Shown in pieces: positions 53,150 to 62,900 of a stretch of 64,000 bases of DNA. Made by a program: the position numbers and the translations under genes. Origin of the DNA: Halobacterium wangiae (GTDB lineage: Archaea; Halobacteriota; Halobacteria; Halobacteriales; Halobacteriaceae); assembly GCF_021249345.1 (NCBI RefSeq), contig NZ_CP089588.1, forward strand, positions 1,488,001-1,552,000, written 5' to 3'. The notes under the pieces were generated by a model, which searched no databases, was not told the origin of the DNA, and saw nothing but the letters and a program-made list of their open reading frames with translations. Numbering within the stretch: position 1 is the stretch's first letter; the number at the start of each line of letters is the position of its first letter.

Positions 53150-53596
53150 GTGAAGCGGCGTAATCTCCTCGCCCTCCTTGGGGCGAGTACAATCGCCGGT
53201 GGTTCCGCTGTATTGAGTGTCCTCGGAGATGACAAACACACGAAGCTCAACGACATTATGGTTCAGAACCGGGCTGACAAGCCCCAGCAAGTAGTCGTTC
53301 AGGTTTTCGGCGGTGACACGATTGTCACAGATGAGACGTTTTCACTCGCAAAAGACGATATGTCCGGGTCAAAAGCTATGGTGCCCTGTGAATGGCGAGA
53401 CGCATCAGGGCCTCTCTCCGTCCGTGTTCGACTTGTTGAATCATCTGACTGGGACACGCGGCATCTCGATGAGGCAACCGATTCGTCTGCGGTAGTGGAA
53501 TATATTGTGGTGATCGGGGGGGAGGAAACGCCGTCCGGGATCGACTTCTATATCTCACAGAACTCAGAATACTCCCCGTGTTCTGATATAAAATGA
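53150..53596 (+). CDS. Tat-type exported protein in the R85 array
   Basis: The GTG at 53150 gives 148 residues, with a short twin-arginine-like signal (MKRRNLLALLGASTIAGG) and no lipobox Cys. The domain after it includes 'DIMVQNRADKPQQVVVQVFG', 'ETFSLAKDDMSGSK' and 'EETPSGIDFYISQ'. An AT-rich ACTAAATATCC about 25-30 bases upstream supports this start over the ORF beginning at 53054. It appears to be exported and soluble or surface-bound; function unknown. Confidence 0.6.
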   Translation: MKRRNLLALLGASTIAGGSAVLSVLGDDKHTKLNDIMVQNRADKPQQVVVQVFGGDTIVTDETFSLAKDDMSGSKAMVPCEWRDASGPLSVRVRLVESSDWDTRHLDEATDSSAVVEYIVVIGGEETPSGIDFYISQNSEYSPCSDIK

Positions 53597-53737
53597 CACC
53601 AGCTGCGACGAACTCACGATAGACGTGAACCGCCTCGGGATCAAGCCTCGAGGCACTCGGCCTGTTCCGCCTGTAGATATGCTTATTTATAGAAGTGTTT
53701 ATTCACAAGAGTTTATTTGTGGATTGTAGGCTCTCCA

Positions 53738-53902
53738 ATGCCTCTCATCAACAGCGATAAAACTCGGAGAGATGCATACCTCGCCGTCGCATTCTTCTGT
53801 ATAATCTCGGTGATTGCCCTCCCGATTGGCGCGTTCTTAGCCTATCGAGCGTGGAAGATTCATCGGAAGATCTCCAACCCTCAGGACACCTTATCAGGGT
53901 AA
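53738..53902 (+). CDS. Small membrane peptide in the R85 array
   Basis: The ATG at 53738 gives 54 residues: MPLINSDKTRRDAYLAVAFF, then CIISVIALPIGAFLAYRAW, one or two TM segments and a basic tail. An in-frame TTG at 53717 is less likely. AT-rich TATA-like sequence lies upstream (about 53680-53715). It shares one interval with the exported-protein gene at 53150, since no R85 copy separates them. Confidence 0.55.
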   Translation: MPLINSDKTRRDAYLAVAFFCIISVIALPIGAFLAYRAWKIHRKISNPQDTLSG

Positions 53903-54009
53903 TCGGGTGACTGTTCACTCGGTTGGACGGGGCCGTTGAACTCCTGATCTACTATCCGAAATCGATGATTTCAGAGTCGGACGGAAGAATCAACTACACC
54001 ATTGTACGA

Positions 54010-54127
54010 CTGTACTTCGCAATCCAGCGGGCTGTCGGAGAACACTGGAATCGACGACAACCGCCGTCGTACTTTCGCTGATTGTTCGACAGGCCCATTC
54101 CCTGAAATGGCCGGTAAACAGAATTGC
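54010..54127 (+). repeat. R85 repeat, copy J (with 33-bp insert)
   Basis: 118 bases: left end CTGTACTTCGCAATCC, core CTGTCGGAGAACACTGGAAT, then an insert TCGACGACAACCGCCGTCGT and the usual right end GCCGGTAAACAGAATTGC. The insert can form its own stem (ACGAC with GTCGT). Confidence 0.8.
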
Positions 54128-54186
54128 CTATTGATTGTTTTTTGGCTCGCGAAAAGCATTATACTTGGAAGAACAACACGGTTGAT

Positions 54187-54399
54187 ATGGTCATCTCAAC
54201 GAAGTCGGTATGGGACGAAGTGGCGGACGAGCTTTCGGACGGCTCGGTAATTGAGTACGAAAACGCGACGGTTTACGGCGATTTTGAACAGGAACAGGTT
54301 CTTCACCAAGGCAACGTCCGTATTCTCCCGAATAGTTGGATTGCTTTACCAACCGGTCGTCTCCTTTCTCCCGAAGCAGTACATCATATTGACCCATAG
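54187..54399 (+). CDS. Small protein of unknown function in the R85 array
   Basis: The ATG at 54187 gives 70 residues: MVISTKSVWDEVADELSDGS, then EQEQVLHQGNVRILPNSWIA and LSPEAVHHIDP. The TATA-like GCATTATACTT (about 54155-54165) is about 25-30 bases upstream. Copy J ends 59 bases before the start and copy K begins 4 bases after the stop. I do not recognise the family. Confidence 0.6.
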   Translation: MVISTKSVWDEVADELSDGSVIEYENATVYGDFEQEQVLHQGNVRILPNSWIALPTGRLLSPEAVHHIDP

Positions 54400-54403
54400 A
54401 ACC

Positions 54404-54528
54404 TCTGTACTGAGCGAACGGTCCCTGTATCTATGTCGTAGAAGAGGGGAATCGACGACAACCGCCGTCGTACTTTCACTGATTATTCGACATAGCTAGT
54501 TCCCAAAATGGCAGTTAAGCAGAATTGT
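54404..54528 (+). repeat. R85 repeat, copy K (with 33-bp insert)
   Basis: 125 bases: TCTGTACTGAGCGAACGGTC, then the same GGAATCGACGACAACCGCC insert as copy J, core GATTATTCGACATAGCTAG, and right end AGTTAAGCAGAATTGTG. It begins 4 bases after the stop of the gene at 54187-54399. Confidence 0.8.
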
Positions 54529-54546
54529 GTATTTACAGTCGGTAGA

Positions 54547-55023
54547 TTAGGGGATATTGATGGGTTCTCCCGCGTCGTTGAGGTTGACCCAGATGTCTCC
54601 AGTGTGTTTCACGACGACCTCGAACTGGGACTTCGTCTCGTCTTGGCTTGTCAGGGAGTTGAACGAGACGACTTCATGGTTTGCGTGTTGTTTTGAAGCG
54701 GCGGTCAGACTGTAGATGCCGGCTCCTGTTTCGAGGGATTGCCCAACAGTAATGGGTTTGCCATCGGCCGGTGCCTCGAACGTACTCCAGATGGGGCGTT
54801 CAGTATGTCCCTCCGGAGGACCATACACCAGCGTCAACCGGACGCGTTCCTTCTCGCCGGTGTCGCTTCGAACGAGAATTTGCTCGATGGGCGACTCAAC
54901 GGCTTCCGGGGACGTGGATTCGTCACTGGGAGAGGTGGTAGAACAGCCAGCAAGCCCACTGAAGGTTACTGCACTCCCAGCGAGGAAGGCTCTCCGAGAA
55001 ATGACCGAGGACCAATCGACCAT
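54547..55023 (-). CDS. Exported lipoprotein in the R85 array
   Basis: The ATG at 55023 gives 158 residues with SVISRRAFLAGSAVTFSGLA, then GC, a twin-arginine signal with lipobox. The mature part has 'RVRLTLVYGPPEGHTERPI', 'VGQSLETGAGIYSLTAASKQ' and 'SQFEVVVKHTGDIWVNLNDA', a β-rich domain. It is on the minus strand, reading toward copy K. Exported function is unknown. Confidence 0.7.
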   Translation of the reverse strand: MVDWSSVISRRAFLAGSAVTFSGLAGCSTTSPSDESTSPEAVESPIEQILVRSDTGEKERVRLTLVYGPPEGHTERPIWSTFEAPADGKPITVGQSLETGAGIYSLTAASKQHANHEVVSFNSLTSQDETKSQFEVVVKHTGDIWVNLNDAGEPINIP

Positions 55024-55055
55024 AGCATTCCTCTCGGTCTAAGGGGGAAATATCT

Positions 55056-55107
55056 TCTGTACTTAGCAATCCAGCGGGCTGTCGGAGAATACTGGGATCT
55101 CCGACAG
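55056..55107 (+). repeat. R85 repeat, copy L (truncated)
   Basis: The left half is TCTGTACTTAGCAATCCAGC. It then forms a perfect 9-bp stem, CTGTCGGAG with CTCCGACAG, and the family right end is missing. It is the last copy before the recombinase fragment. Confidence 0.7.
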
Positions 55108-55195
55108 AAACTCTCCGTTTCACCCTCGAATCGACCCGGTTGAGGGAACGATTCCAGAATTTCCGTCGCACCTCTCGAGATAGGTGACAGCGACG

Positions 55196-55366
55196 ATGCA
55201 GATGAGGGATTACGACGACCAAGACGGTCGCAAAATCTGGCTGAACAAAGAAGAAGCAATGGAGTTCCTGAACACGGTCGCGGACACCGAGAAGTGTATC
55301 GCATTCACCCTAGAGGTGCGCTGTGGGATGCGCTGCAAAGAGATCGTGGATTACGCCGAGTTCGGT
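55196..55366 (+). pseudogene. Truncated tyrosine recombinase (integrase)
   Basis: The frame from the ATG at 55196 reads MQMRDYDDQDGRKIWLNKEE, then AMEFLNTVADTEKCIAFTLE and VRCGMRCKEIVDYAE. This is the start of a phage-type integrase, with the first Arg-containing box 'VRCGMR..EI'. The similarity stops at about 55366, where the minus-strand histidine kinase gene ends at 55369. The catalytic His/Arg/Tyr parts are absent, so the gene was cut off. It lies at the end of the R85 array. Confidence 0.65.
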
Positions 55367-55368
55367 TC

Positions 55369-57231
55369 TCAGTCCTGCCCTTGTTCGTCTCCGCCAGCAT
55401 CAGGCAACGTGAACGAAAACGTCGTCCCCTCGCCTGGTTCGGATTCGACCCAGATATCGCCGCCGTGGCGCTCGATGATGCGTTCACAGAGTGCCAGACC
55501 GAGTCCTGTCCCAGGGTGTTCGTCGCGACTGTGTAGGCGCTGGAACACCTCGAAGACGCGTTCCTGGTTCTTCGTGTCAATGCCGATTCCTTCGTCACTG
55601 ATCGAGATGGCCCACTCGTCGCCGTCGCGTTCTGCCGCCACGTGAATTCGCGGTGGGGCATCACCGCTGTACTCGATGGCGTTGTCCAGGAGGTTCTGGA
55701 ACACTTGGCGCAACTGGCTGGCGTCCCCTGCCACCGTGGGGAGGTCTTCGATGGTGATGTCGGCGTCGCGTTCCTCGATTTTCACCCCGAGGTCCTCGCA
55801 GATGTCGGCGACGATGGTGTCTAGGTCGACGGGTTCGAACGGGTTGCCCTGGGTCTCGACTCGCGAGTACGCCAGGAGCCCCTGTATCATGTCCCGCATC
55901 CGCTCGGCGCCGTCGACCGCGAACTCGACGAACTCCTGACCGTCCCCTTCGAGATCCTCGGTGTAGCGGTCCTCCAGCAACTGGAGGTAGCTGGAGATCA
56001 TCCGGAGCGGTTCCTGAAGGTCGTGGGATGCCGCGTACGCGAACTGCTCGAGGCGCTCGTTCGACTCCTCGAGTCTGCGCTGGTACTCCTTCTGGTCCGT
56101 GATGTCCTGCACCACTACCATCCCCGCGTATATCTCGCCGGCAGCGTTCCGTACTGGGAGCGTGTGCGCCAGCAGGTCCCGGTCTGGCAGGTCGACCTCG
56201 AACGTACTCGACTCACCCTCGAAGACCGCGTGGAAGTTCGGCTCGATGTCCGTGACGAGGTCGTCGGGATACCGGGCGTAGATGTTGGTGCCGACGACAT
56301 CCGCTGAATCAATCCCGAGGTCCTCTAGGAGTTCGCCACCGACGATATCGTAGGTGAGGTTCTCGTTGAACAGCCCGACGGAGCCGCCAGGGAAGTTGTC
56401 GACGAGCGTCCGGTAGCGGCGTTCGCTCTCCTTGAGTTCGCGTTCGCGATTTCTCTGCTCGGTGACGTCCTGTGACACCCCGAGGGCAACGAACACGTGA
56501 CCGTCATCGTCAAAGACCGGAACAATCCGGATTCTGTAAATACGGTCGTTGGACTCCACTTGGAACGTGCTCGACTCCCCATCGAAGGCGGCCTCGTAGC
56601 GGGGGACGAGTTCGTCGGCCAATTCTCGAGGGACGGCTTCGCTAACCTGTTTCCCCTCGATATCCTCTGCGGGGGCGCCGGCCTCTTCGAGGGGTTCGCC
56701 GCCGACGGTCTGGTAGGTAAGGTCCTCGTCGACGAGAGCCACGGCCCCGTTGGGGAAGTTGTCGACGAGCGTCCGGTAGCGGCGTTCGCTCTCCTCGACT
56801 TCGCGCTCGCGCTTCCTGCGCTCAGTGACTTCCTTGAACGTGAAGATAGCGCGTTCCAGCTCGCCGTCCTCGTTCCACTGGGGAGCACCGTTGACTGACA
56901 CCCAGACGCGTTCTCCGGACGGGCGGTGGAGGCCGATAATCTGGTCGTGTATCTCCGTTTCCTCCGCTACAATGCGGTCGAACGGTGCCTCGCCCGCTTC
57001 GAGGGGCTGGCCGTGTTCGCCGACGAGCCCCCACCGCGAGTCGTCGTGCGTGAACTCGTTTATTTCCTCGCGAGAGCGGCCGTAGATCTCCTCCGCACGT
57101 TCGTTCGCGAACGCCAGCGTGCCGTCGCCGTCGACGACCGTGATACCGACCGGGCTCGTCTGGACGATTCCCTCGACGACATCCCGGTTCCCTAGGAAAT
57201 CCTCCTCAGTTGTGCCCCCGGGATCTCTCAT
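55369..57231 (-). CDS. PAS-PAS-PAS histidine kinase
   Basis: The ATG at 57231 gives 620 residues with three PAS domains (about 15-130, 145-260 and 270-385). HisKA follows, with AASHDLQEPLRMI containing His403, then an HATPase with NLLDNAIEYSG, DEGIGIDTKN and GTGLGLALCERII. There is no TM segment, so it senses a cytoplasmic signal (redox, small molecule or light). The kinase core is very similar to the kinase at 57950-59962. An upstream GTG at 57252 is possible. Confidence 0.88.
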   Translation of the reverse strand: MRDPGGTTEEDFLGNRDVVEGIVQTSPVGITVVDGDGTLAFANERAEEIYGRSREEINEFTHDDSRWGLVGEHGQPLEAGEAPFDRIVAEETEIHDQIIGLHRPSGERVWVSVNGAPQWNEDGELERAIFTFKEVTERRKREREVEESERRYRTLVDNFPNGAVALVDEDLTYQTVGGEPLEEAGAPAEDIEGKQVSEAVPRELADELVPRYEAAFDGESSTFQVESNDRIYRIRIVPVFDDDGHVFVALGVSQDVTEQRNRERELKESERRYRTLVDNFPGGSVGLFNENLTYDIVGGELLEDLGIDSADVVGTNIYARYPDDLVTDIEPNFHAVFEGESSTFEVDLPDRDLLAHTLPVRNAAGEIYAGMVVVQDITDQKEYQRRLEESNERLEQFAYAASHDLQEPLRMISSYLQLLEDRYTEDLEGDGQEFVEFAVDGAERMRDMIQGLLAYSRVETQGNPFEPVDLDTIVADICEDLGVKIEERDADITIEDLPTVAGDASQLRQVFQNLLDNAIEYSGDAPPRIHVAAERDGDEWAISISDEGIGIDTKNQERVFEVFQRLHSRDEHPGTGLGLALCERIIERHGGDIWVESEPGEGTTFSFTLPDAGGDEQGQD

Positions 57232-57498
57232 ACACACTGTCAAGGGCTGCACCGTGTAGAACCCTACGCCCGTATCCCCGTCACGTGTGGCGATTGATAG
57301 TTGCTGTCCTTCGTAGACCGAATCCCACAGGAATCGTTCCGAACCGTGGTCAGTTTCTTCTTATCCCTCGTCGGACTCCTGCTCCTAATTGGACCGTGAG
57401 CGACCGGACGCCCACTGAGCGAGTCCCTCCCTTCAAGACAACCTACGGGCAGAGCGACTGCGGGACACTCCGTTGTAGCCTCCGAGGTACACGGTGTC

Positions 57499-57750
57499 TC
57501 AGTCGGCCGCACAGGCACACTCGCCGGTACACCCGCAGCTCTTCGCTCCGAGGAGGCCAGGGACCTTGACGTACATGACGACACCTACAATCACTCCCGT
57601 GCCTGCTAGGAGGACACCGGGGAGCGTTCCGAGGGCGTTGATTGCGGCTGGGTCCGGGGGAAGCACTGCACCGATACTGAAACCGATAACCACGGCCGCG
57701 AGGATGCGCACCAGCTTTGGCGTAATGAGATTGCTTTGGCGGATGTTCAT
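57499..57750 (-). CDS. Small membrane protein with Cys-rich tail
   Basis: This 83-residue protein has two TM helices (LVRILAAVVIGFSIGAVLPP and LPGVLLAGTGVIVGVVMYV) and a C-terminal CGCTGECACAAD with four Cys residues that could hold a metal or disulfide. It lies between two sensor kinases that point away from each other. Function unknown. Confidence 0.65.
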   Translation of the reverse strand: MNIRQSNLITPKLVRILAAVVIGFSIGAVLPPDPAAINALGTLPGVLLAGTGVIVGVVMYVKVPGLLGAKSCGCTGECACAAD

Positions 57751-57949
57751 GGCCTATCCACTGAAGGACTGATGATAGAATACTTAACAGTTACTCCTGC
57801 CTGAAGGGTGTTTTCTCCTTGTATCTAGACTCTCTACGAGCGTGAGCCACCAGGTCACCACGGCCCTGGTTTGTATTCACGGGCGAAGATGACCGTTCCG
57901 TAAGGCGATCGGCAGAATCGCTTTACGCCTCGCTGGCCCTAGGTCGGGT

Positions 57950-59962
57950 ATGTCGTCATCGGGCCCCTCCAGGGATGACTATGGTGAAACGCTCGCCCTC
58001 TTTGACCAGCGCGATGACCCAACTGAACCCCTCACGACACCAGAAATCGCAGACTCGCTCGAAACGGCCCGAGAAACCGTCTACAAACGCCTCGAAAACC
58101 TGGTGAGCCGTGGTAAGCTAAAGTCAAAGGACATCAGTGCCGATGCCCGTGTCTGGTGGCGACCACACACGGACAGCAAGTCCGTCGGAGTGTCTGAGGC
58201 CGAGATTACTGAATCAATTGTTCGCCAGCTATTCGAGAACGCCCCTAACCCCTATCTGATTGTACAACCGGACGAGTACGAAATCGTGGCCGTCAGCGAC
58301 ACATACTTAGAGGCGACCATGACCGAGCGTGAAACGATCCTCGGCCAGACACTATTCGAGGTCTTCCCAGCGGACCCTGAGGACCCCGACCCAGAAGGCG
58401 CCCCTCGGCTGCGACGCTCGCTTGACCGGGTCACCGAGCAGCGCGAGGAAGACGTCATGCCAGTGACGCACTATCCTGTTCCAGACCGCGACGCCACAAA
58501 TAACCAGTTTGAGGATCGCTGGTGGAGCCCGGTCAATACTCCCCTATTCGATGCGAGGGGGAAGCTCTTGTATATCATCCACCACGTTCAGGACGTCACG
58601 CCACTCGTTGAAACCTCCCCGGGAGAAGATGGAGTGGATCTAAGCGACGAACTAGAAGTGGAGAAGTCTCACCTCACGGCGGATATGCTTCTGAAGAGTC
58701 GGAAACTCTACGAAGCCCGAGAGGAGGCGTACGAGCGGGAAAAGCAGCAACAAGCCGTTGCCGACCTCGGGCAGGTCACCCTCGAATCAAGCGACCTCGA
58801 CGCTCTCATGAACGAGGCTGCCCGTACGGTCGCCGACGCCCTTGACGCCGAGTACAGCGCCGTCTTCGACCTCGAAACCAACGCCGAGGCACTCCTACTC
58901 CGGCAGGGAGCCGGCTGGGACGAGGGAGTCGTCGGGAACACGAGGATGGAGGCTGTCGAAGCGGAGTCTCAAGCCGCGTACACCCTGGAGAACGACTATC
59001 CCATCGTCGTTGAGGACTTACACACGGAAACACGATTCAGTGGGCAGGCCTTGCTGACGAACCACGACGTCCGGAGTGGCATCAATACGGTTATCGGGCC
59101 GTGCGAGGACCCATGGGGAATCCTCAGTGTGCACGATCCAGAGCCCCGGGAATTCAGTGAGGACGATGTCTCTTTTGTGGTGAGTGTGGCGAACATTCTC
59201 GCGGAGGCGATCGAACGCGAGCAATACGAGACCCGGTTGGAACGCTTGATCCGGAAACTGGAGGAGTCAAACGAGCGCCTCGAGCAGTTCGCGTACGCGG
59301 CGTCCCACGACCTTCAGGAGCCACTGCGGATGGTTACCAGCTACCTCAAGTTAGTAGAGTCCCGGTACTCCGACGAGCTCGACGAGGACGGCGAGGAGTT
59401 CATCAAGTTCGCGGTCGACGGAGCTGAGCGGATGCGGGCGATGATCAATAGTCTGTTAGCGTACTCACGGGTCGAAACGCAGGGCGACCCGTTCGAGACC
59501 GTGGACCTCGACGTCGTGGTCAAAGATGCTCTGGCTGATCTCCAGTTTAGAATTGATCGACACGACGCCGAAGTTGTCGTGGGAGAGTTGCCCGTAGTCC
59601 GAGGAGACGGGGGGCAACTGCGGCAGGTATTCCAGAACCTGCTCGACAATGCAATCGAATACAGTGGAGAGAAGACGCCCTCTGTCGAGGTTTCGGCCGA
59701 ACGCGACGGCAACGAGTGGGTGATCTCGGTGGCCGATGAGGGTATCGGTATCGATGAGGACGATGCAGAACGTGTCTTCGAGGTGTTCCAGCGCCTCCAC
59801 TCGCGTGAGGCCCACTCGGGAACGGGGATTGGGCTAGCGCTTTGTGACCGGATTATCGAGCGCCATAACGGCGACATCTGGATTGAATCTGAATCTAGTG
59901 AGGGCGCCACATTCTCGATGTCGCTCCCCCCAGTACCGGAGTCGGAGAGCGAACCACGGTAA
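57950..59962 (+). CDS. HTH-PAS-GAF histidine kinase
   Basis: This 670-residue protein begins with a winged helix (TTPEIADSLETARETVYKRL, then NLVSRGKLKSKD), which is unusual for a kinase. A PAS domain (about 85-200) and a GAF domain (about 270-425, 'AEYSAVFDLE', 'VIGPCEDPWGILSVHD') follow. The C-terminal half has AASHDLQEPLRMV with His453, then NLLDNAIEYSG and GTGIGLALCDRII. No TM segment is present. The HTH head suggests it could bind DNA or a partner directly. It shares most of its core with the kinase at 55369. Confidence 0.85.
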   Translation: MSSSGPSRDDYGETLALFDQRDDPTEPLTTPEIADSLETARETVYKRLENLVSRGKLKSKDISADARVWWRPHTDSKSVGVSEAEITESIVRQLFENAPNPYLIVQPDEYEIVAVSDTYLEATMTERETILGQTLFEVFPADPEDPDPEGAPRLRRSLDRVTEQREEDVMPVTHYPVPDRDATNNQFEDRWWSPVNTPLFDARGKLLYIIHHVQDVTPLVETSPGEDGVDLSDELEVEKSHLTADMLLKSRKLYEAREEAYEREKQQQAVADLGQVTLESSDLDALMNEAARTVADALDAEYSAVFDLETNAEALLLRQGAGWDEGVVGNTRMEAVEAESQAAYTLENDYPIVVEDLHTETRFSGQALLTNHDVRSGINTVIGPCEDPWGILSVHDPEPREFSEDDVSFVVSVANILAEAIEREQYETRLERLIRKLEESNERLEQFAYAASHDLQEPLRMVTSYLKLVESRYSDELDEDGEEFIKFAVDGAERMRAMINSLLAYSRVETQGDPFETVDLDVVVKDALADLQFRIDRHDAEVVVGELPVVRGDGGQLRQVFQNLLDNAIEYSGEKTPSVEVSAERDGNEWVISVADEGIGIDEDDAERVFEVFQRLHSREAHSGTGIGLALCDRIIERHNGDIWIESESSEGATFSMSLPPVPESESEPR

Positions 59963-59998
59963 TCGGGCTCGCCCGCTGGGAGTCGAAAATACGGTCCA

Positions 59999-62900
59999 CT
60001 AGTCTTGGAGTTCTTTTTGGAGGTAGCTGATTGGGTAGATACTGGTTGCACCGGGGGCGTTGAGTCGGAATTGTTGTGGGGGCGTGTTCCGACTATACGT
60101 CTTATCCACCCGGGGCTTGCCCGTACTGGGATTGTAGAGTGTTTCGAGTACTTCGTGGGCGTCTTCTCGATTCAGCACGACCCAGATCGCCTCCACTGGG
60201 TCACACGACGCCATCTTATCGTAATCATTCACGATGGCTTCCGCGCGGTCGTGATTGATGCGTTCGGCCTCAACCACGACCACAATCTCCCCATTCGCGT
60301 CCAGGCCCGCACAATCGAGGCGATGCCCATCTCCTAGTTCGTAGTATGTCTGGACCTCGACCACCTCCGAATCCGGGTCTTCCTGGAATTCTTGGACGAG
60401 GAATCGTCGGGCGGCCTCGTTCAAACAGACGTGCTGGGCGGACTCCTCAAGGTCACCAGCACCATGGCCGTAGTCGATTCCCTCGCGATAGGCTTCACCA
60501 ATGACCGAACGTCCCTCCGGTGGAACCGAGTATAATCGGTGTGGGTGGTCGCCATCGCGTCGCAGCACACCAGCCTCAATCAACTCCTCGAGCTCCCCCG
60601 CTTCGATTCCGACGTACTCCTGTAATCGGAGCATGCTGTCCCCGACGATATCGTACTCCAGTCGGTCGTACCGGAGTTGCTGGGCATTATACACCGCCTG
60701 CAAGAACAATAACTGAGGAATCGACCACGGAGAGTCAGTGATTTCACTCGGGGCGAGTTTGAGGTTGAACTCACACACCGGAATGTTGTCCCGCTTCACA
60801 TCGCCCATTGAGTAGCAGCACTCGATGGCGCGACGCAATCCCTCGATGGAGGGGTCGTACCGGTTCTGGCACCGACTACACCTGAGCGCGTGCGCCTGCT
60901 CATCATACGCCACCACCCTCGGGAGGCGCTTCGTATACGGTAAGAGCGAATCAACACGCGTAACCGACTGTGTACTCACGGACTCTTCGTCCTCAACCTC
61001 GTCTCCGTCTTCCTCTTTGGTGTCCGATTCGTCGTCCACTTCCTCATCAGGGTTGGTTTGTGGGAGACCAGCTTCTCGTAGCGTCCGTGATTCTGCGTTT
61101 TCGAGTGCAGCCTGGAACCGGGCTTCCTCACTCTCCGAAAGTGGGGCGTCGCTTGCGGGGTGGCCGTTTGGTGCGGGGAGTGATTCCGTGAGGAATGGCC
61201 TGGGTGTCGCTTCGTCGAACCCCGAGCCCGGTCGCACCAACCAATTCCCACGCCTTAGTGCGCTCAGACGCCGCGCCACCGCCTCCGGCGGCATTCCCTC
61301 CGTCGCCAGGACCTCTGCGAGGTCGTCCCTGACGGAGACGTTCCCAACGATGAACGTGGCCGTCTCATTGAGCGCTTCAAGATACGTCTCATTCTCTGGG
61401 TCAGGCGAATCGAGTTGCCGGGGAAACTGCACGCCAAGCGTCATCGACAACTCGAATGAGCGACCCTGGGAGAGGAGGGTGTCGACGAGTGAGGTATCAG
61501 CAACGTCGGCGGCCTCCTCGAGATACACATTCACCAACGCGACCTCGGACTCAGGAGTGTTCTGTGAGCGGGCTTTGAGCGCACTCCAGAGATTCGAGAG
61601 CAACGCAAGTGTCAGCGTACGCTTCACCCCCGCCTCCATGCCACCGAAGTCGAAGACAATGACCGAATCCTCACTGATGCACTCAGAAAAATCAAAACGA
61701 GCCCCCTCCCCGTTCTCGGCGGTGTGTTCGAATAGTGGGCCGAGTCGGCCGTCTGTGGCGATGCTGTCTGCCCGGCCGATCGCGCCGGTCATGACCTTCT
61801 GGAAAATATCGCGGTCGCGCTCAAGCAAACTCTCAAAATACGTAGCGAGGCGGTCATCAGAAACCGGGGGTGTCGCACGTTGTTCTTGAGTGCGACGCAA
61901 CGCCGCATACAAATCCGCATGCGAGAACGAATCCTCACCGTGAATCGGGTCGAAGAGGGCTTTAACGTGATTCCGGAGGACTTTCACGGATTCCTGGGCC
62001 TGCCCGTACTGCTCTGCACCCATCACGCCTTGGAGGAGTTCTTCGTAGTGGCTTGCCTTTCGTGAGCGTGCTTCCTCGTGGGGGACACCCGCCTCGAGGA
62101 GACGGGTGATATCGAAGAACGTGAGCGCAGGCAACACCCGAGTGAAATCAAAGTAGTGGACGTCCTCGAGGTCGCCGTAGGCCGCGAAATGCGCTCGGAG
62201 GTATTCTAGTGCGGTGCCCCCGCCTTTCGTATCGAAGACGATCGCCGGGCCATCCGTCGCGATTGTATTCGTGAGCATCGCGGTACACTGCAGGACGGAT
62301 TTACCCGACCCAGTGTCACCAACCACGAGGACGTGGCGAGTCTGCTGGGCGGGCGGCAGTATGAGTGGGTGGCCGTAGGGCTGGCGGTCGCGCGTAAGCG
62401 GCATACCAAGTGCCATACCCGGCCCGCGATACCTGCCTAGAAGTTCTGGGGGTGGCAATGGAATCCCGATTCGCTCCGGGGACCGCGTTGCCAGCGCGCG
62501 TCGACCACTGGGAGTGAGGCCAGCACCCCCAAGGAGGCAGAAACCCGGGAGCTCCTCGGGGGCGACGATGAACCCCGTGCTTTCGTGTGGAACCCACGGC
62601 AGGTAGCTTCGCTTCGCATCATAGGATACTCGCCCGACGAGACGGTCACAGACTGCTTCGAAGATCTGGGTTCCCGGTGGATACCCTGGTCCAGCGTAGA
62701 GTTCGTCGTCAGTAGTCACCCTACCCGTGATGGTGTGGGTCTCACCGCCTATTGATGCGAAGACGCTCCGGAGTCGTTTTGCTGCACTATCGGCATCGGT
62801 CGGTGACTCGTGGGTGAGTGCCACCGCGCGTGCACTCATTCGGAAGGTGCGCCGGAGCGTCCGCCCTCGAATACCTTCGATTCGGTGTTGATCAGCTCTT

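Noticed and set aside
50627-55107. Canonical integron with attC sites
   Set aside because: The repeats do not show the RYYYAAC/GTTRRRY cores of known attC sites, genes occur on both strands, and no integron integrase domain is visible. The array is therefore reported as cassette-like, not as an integron.
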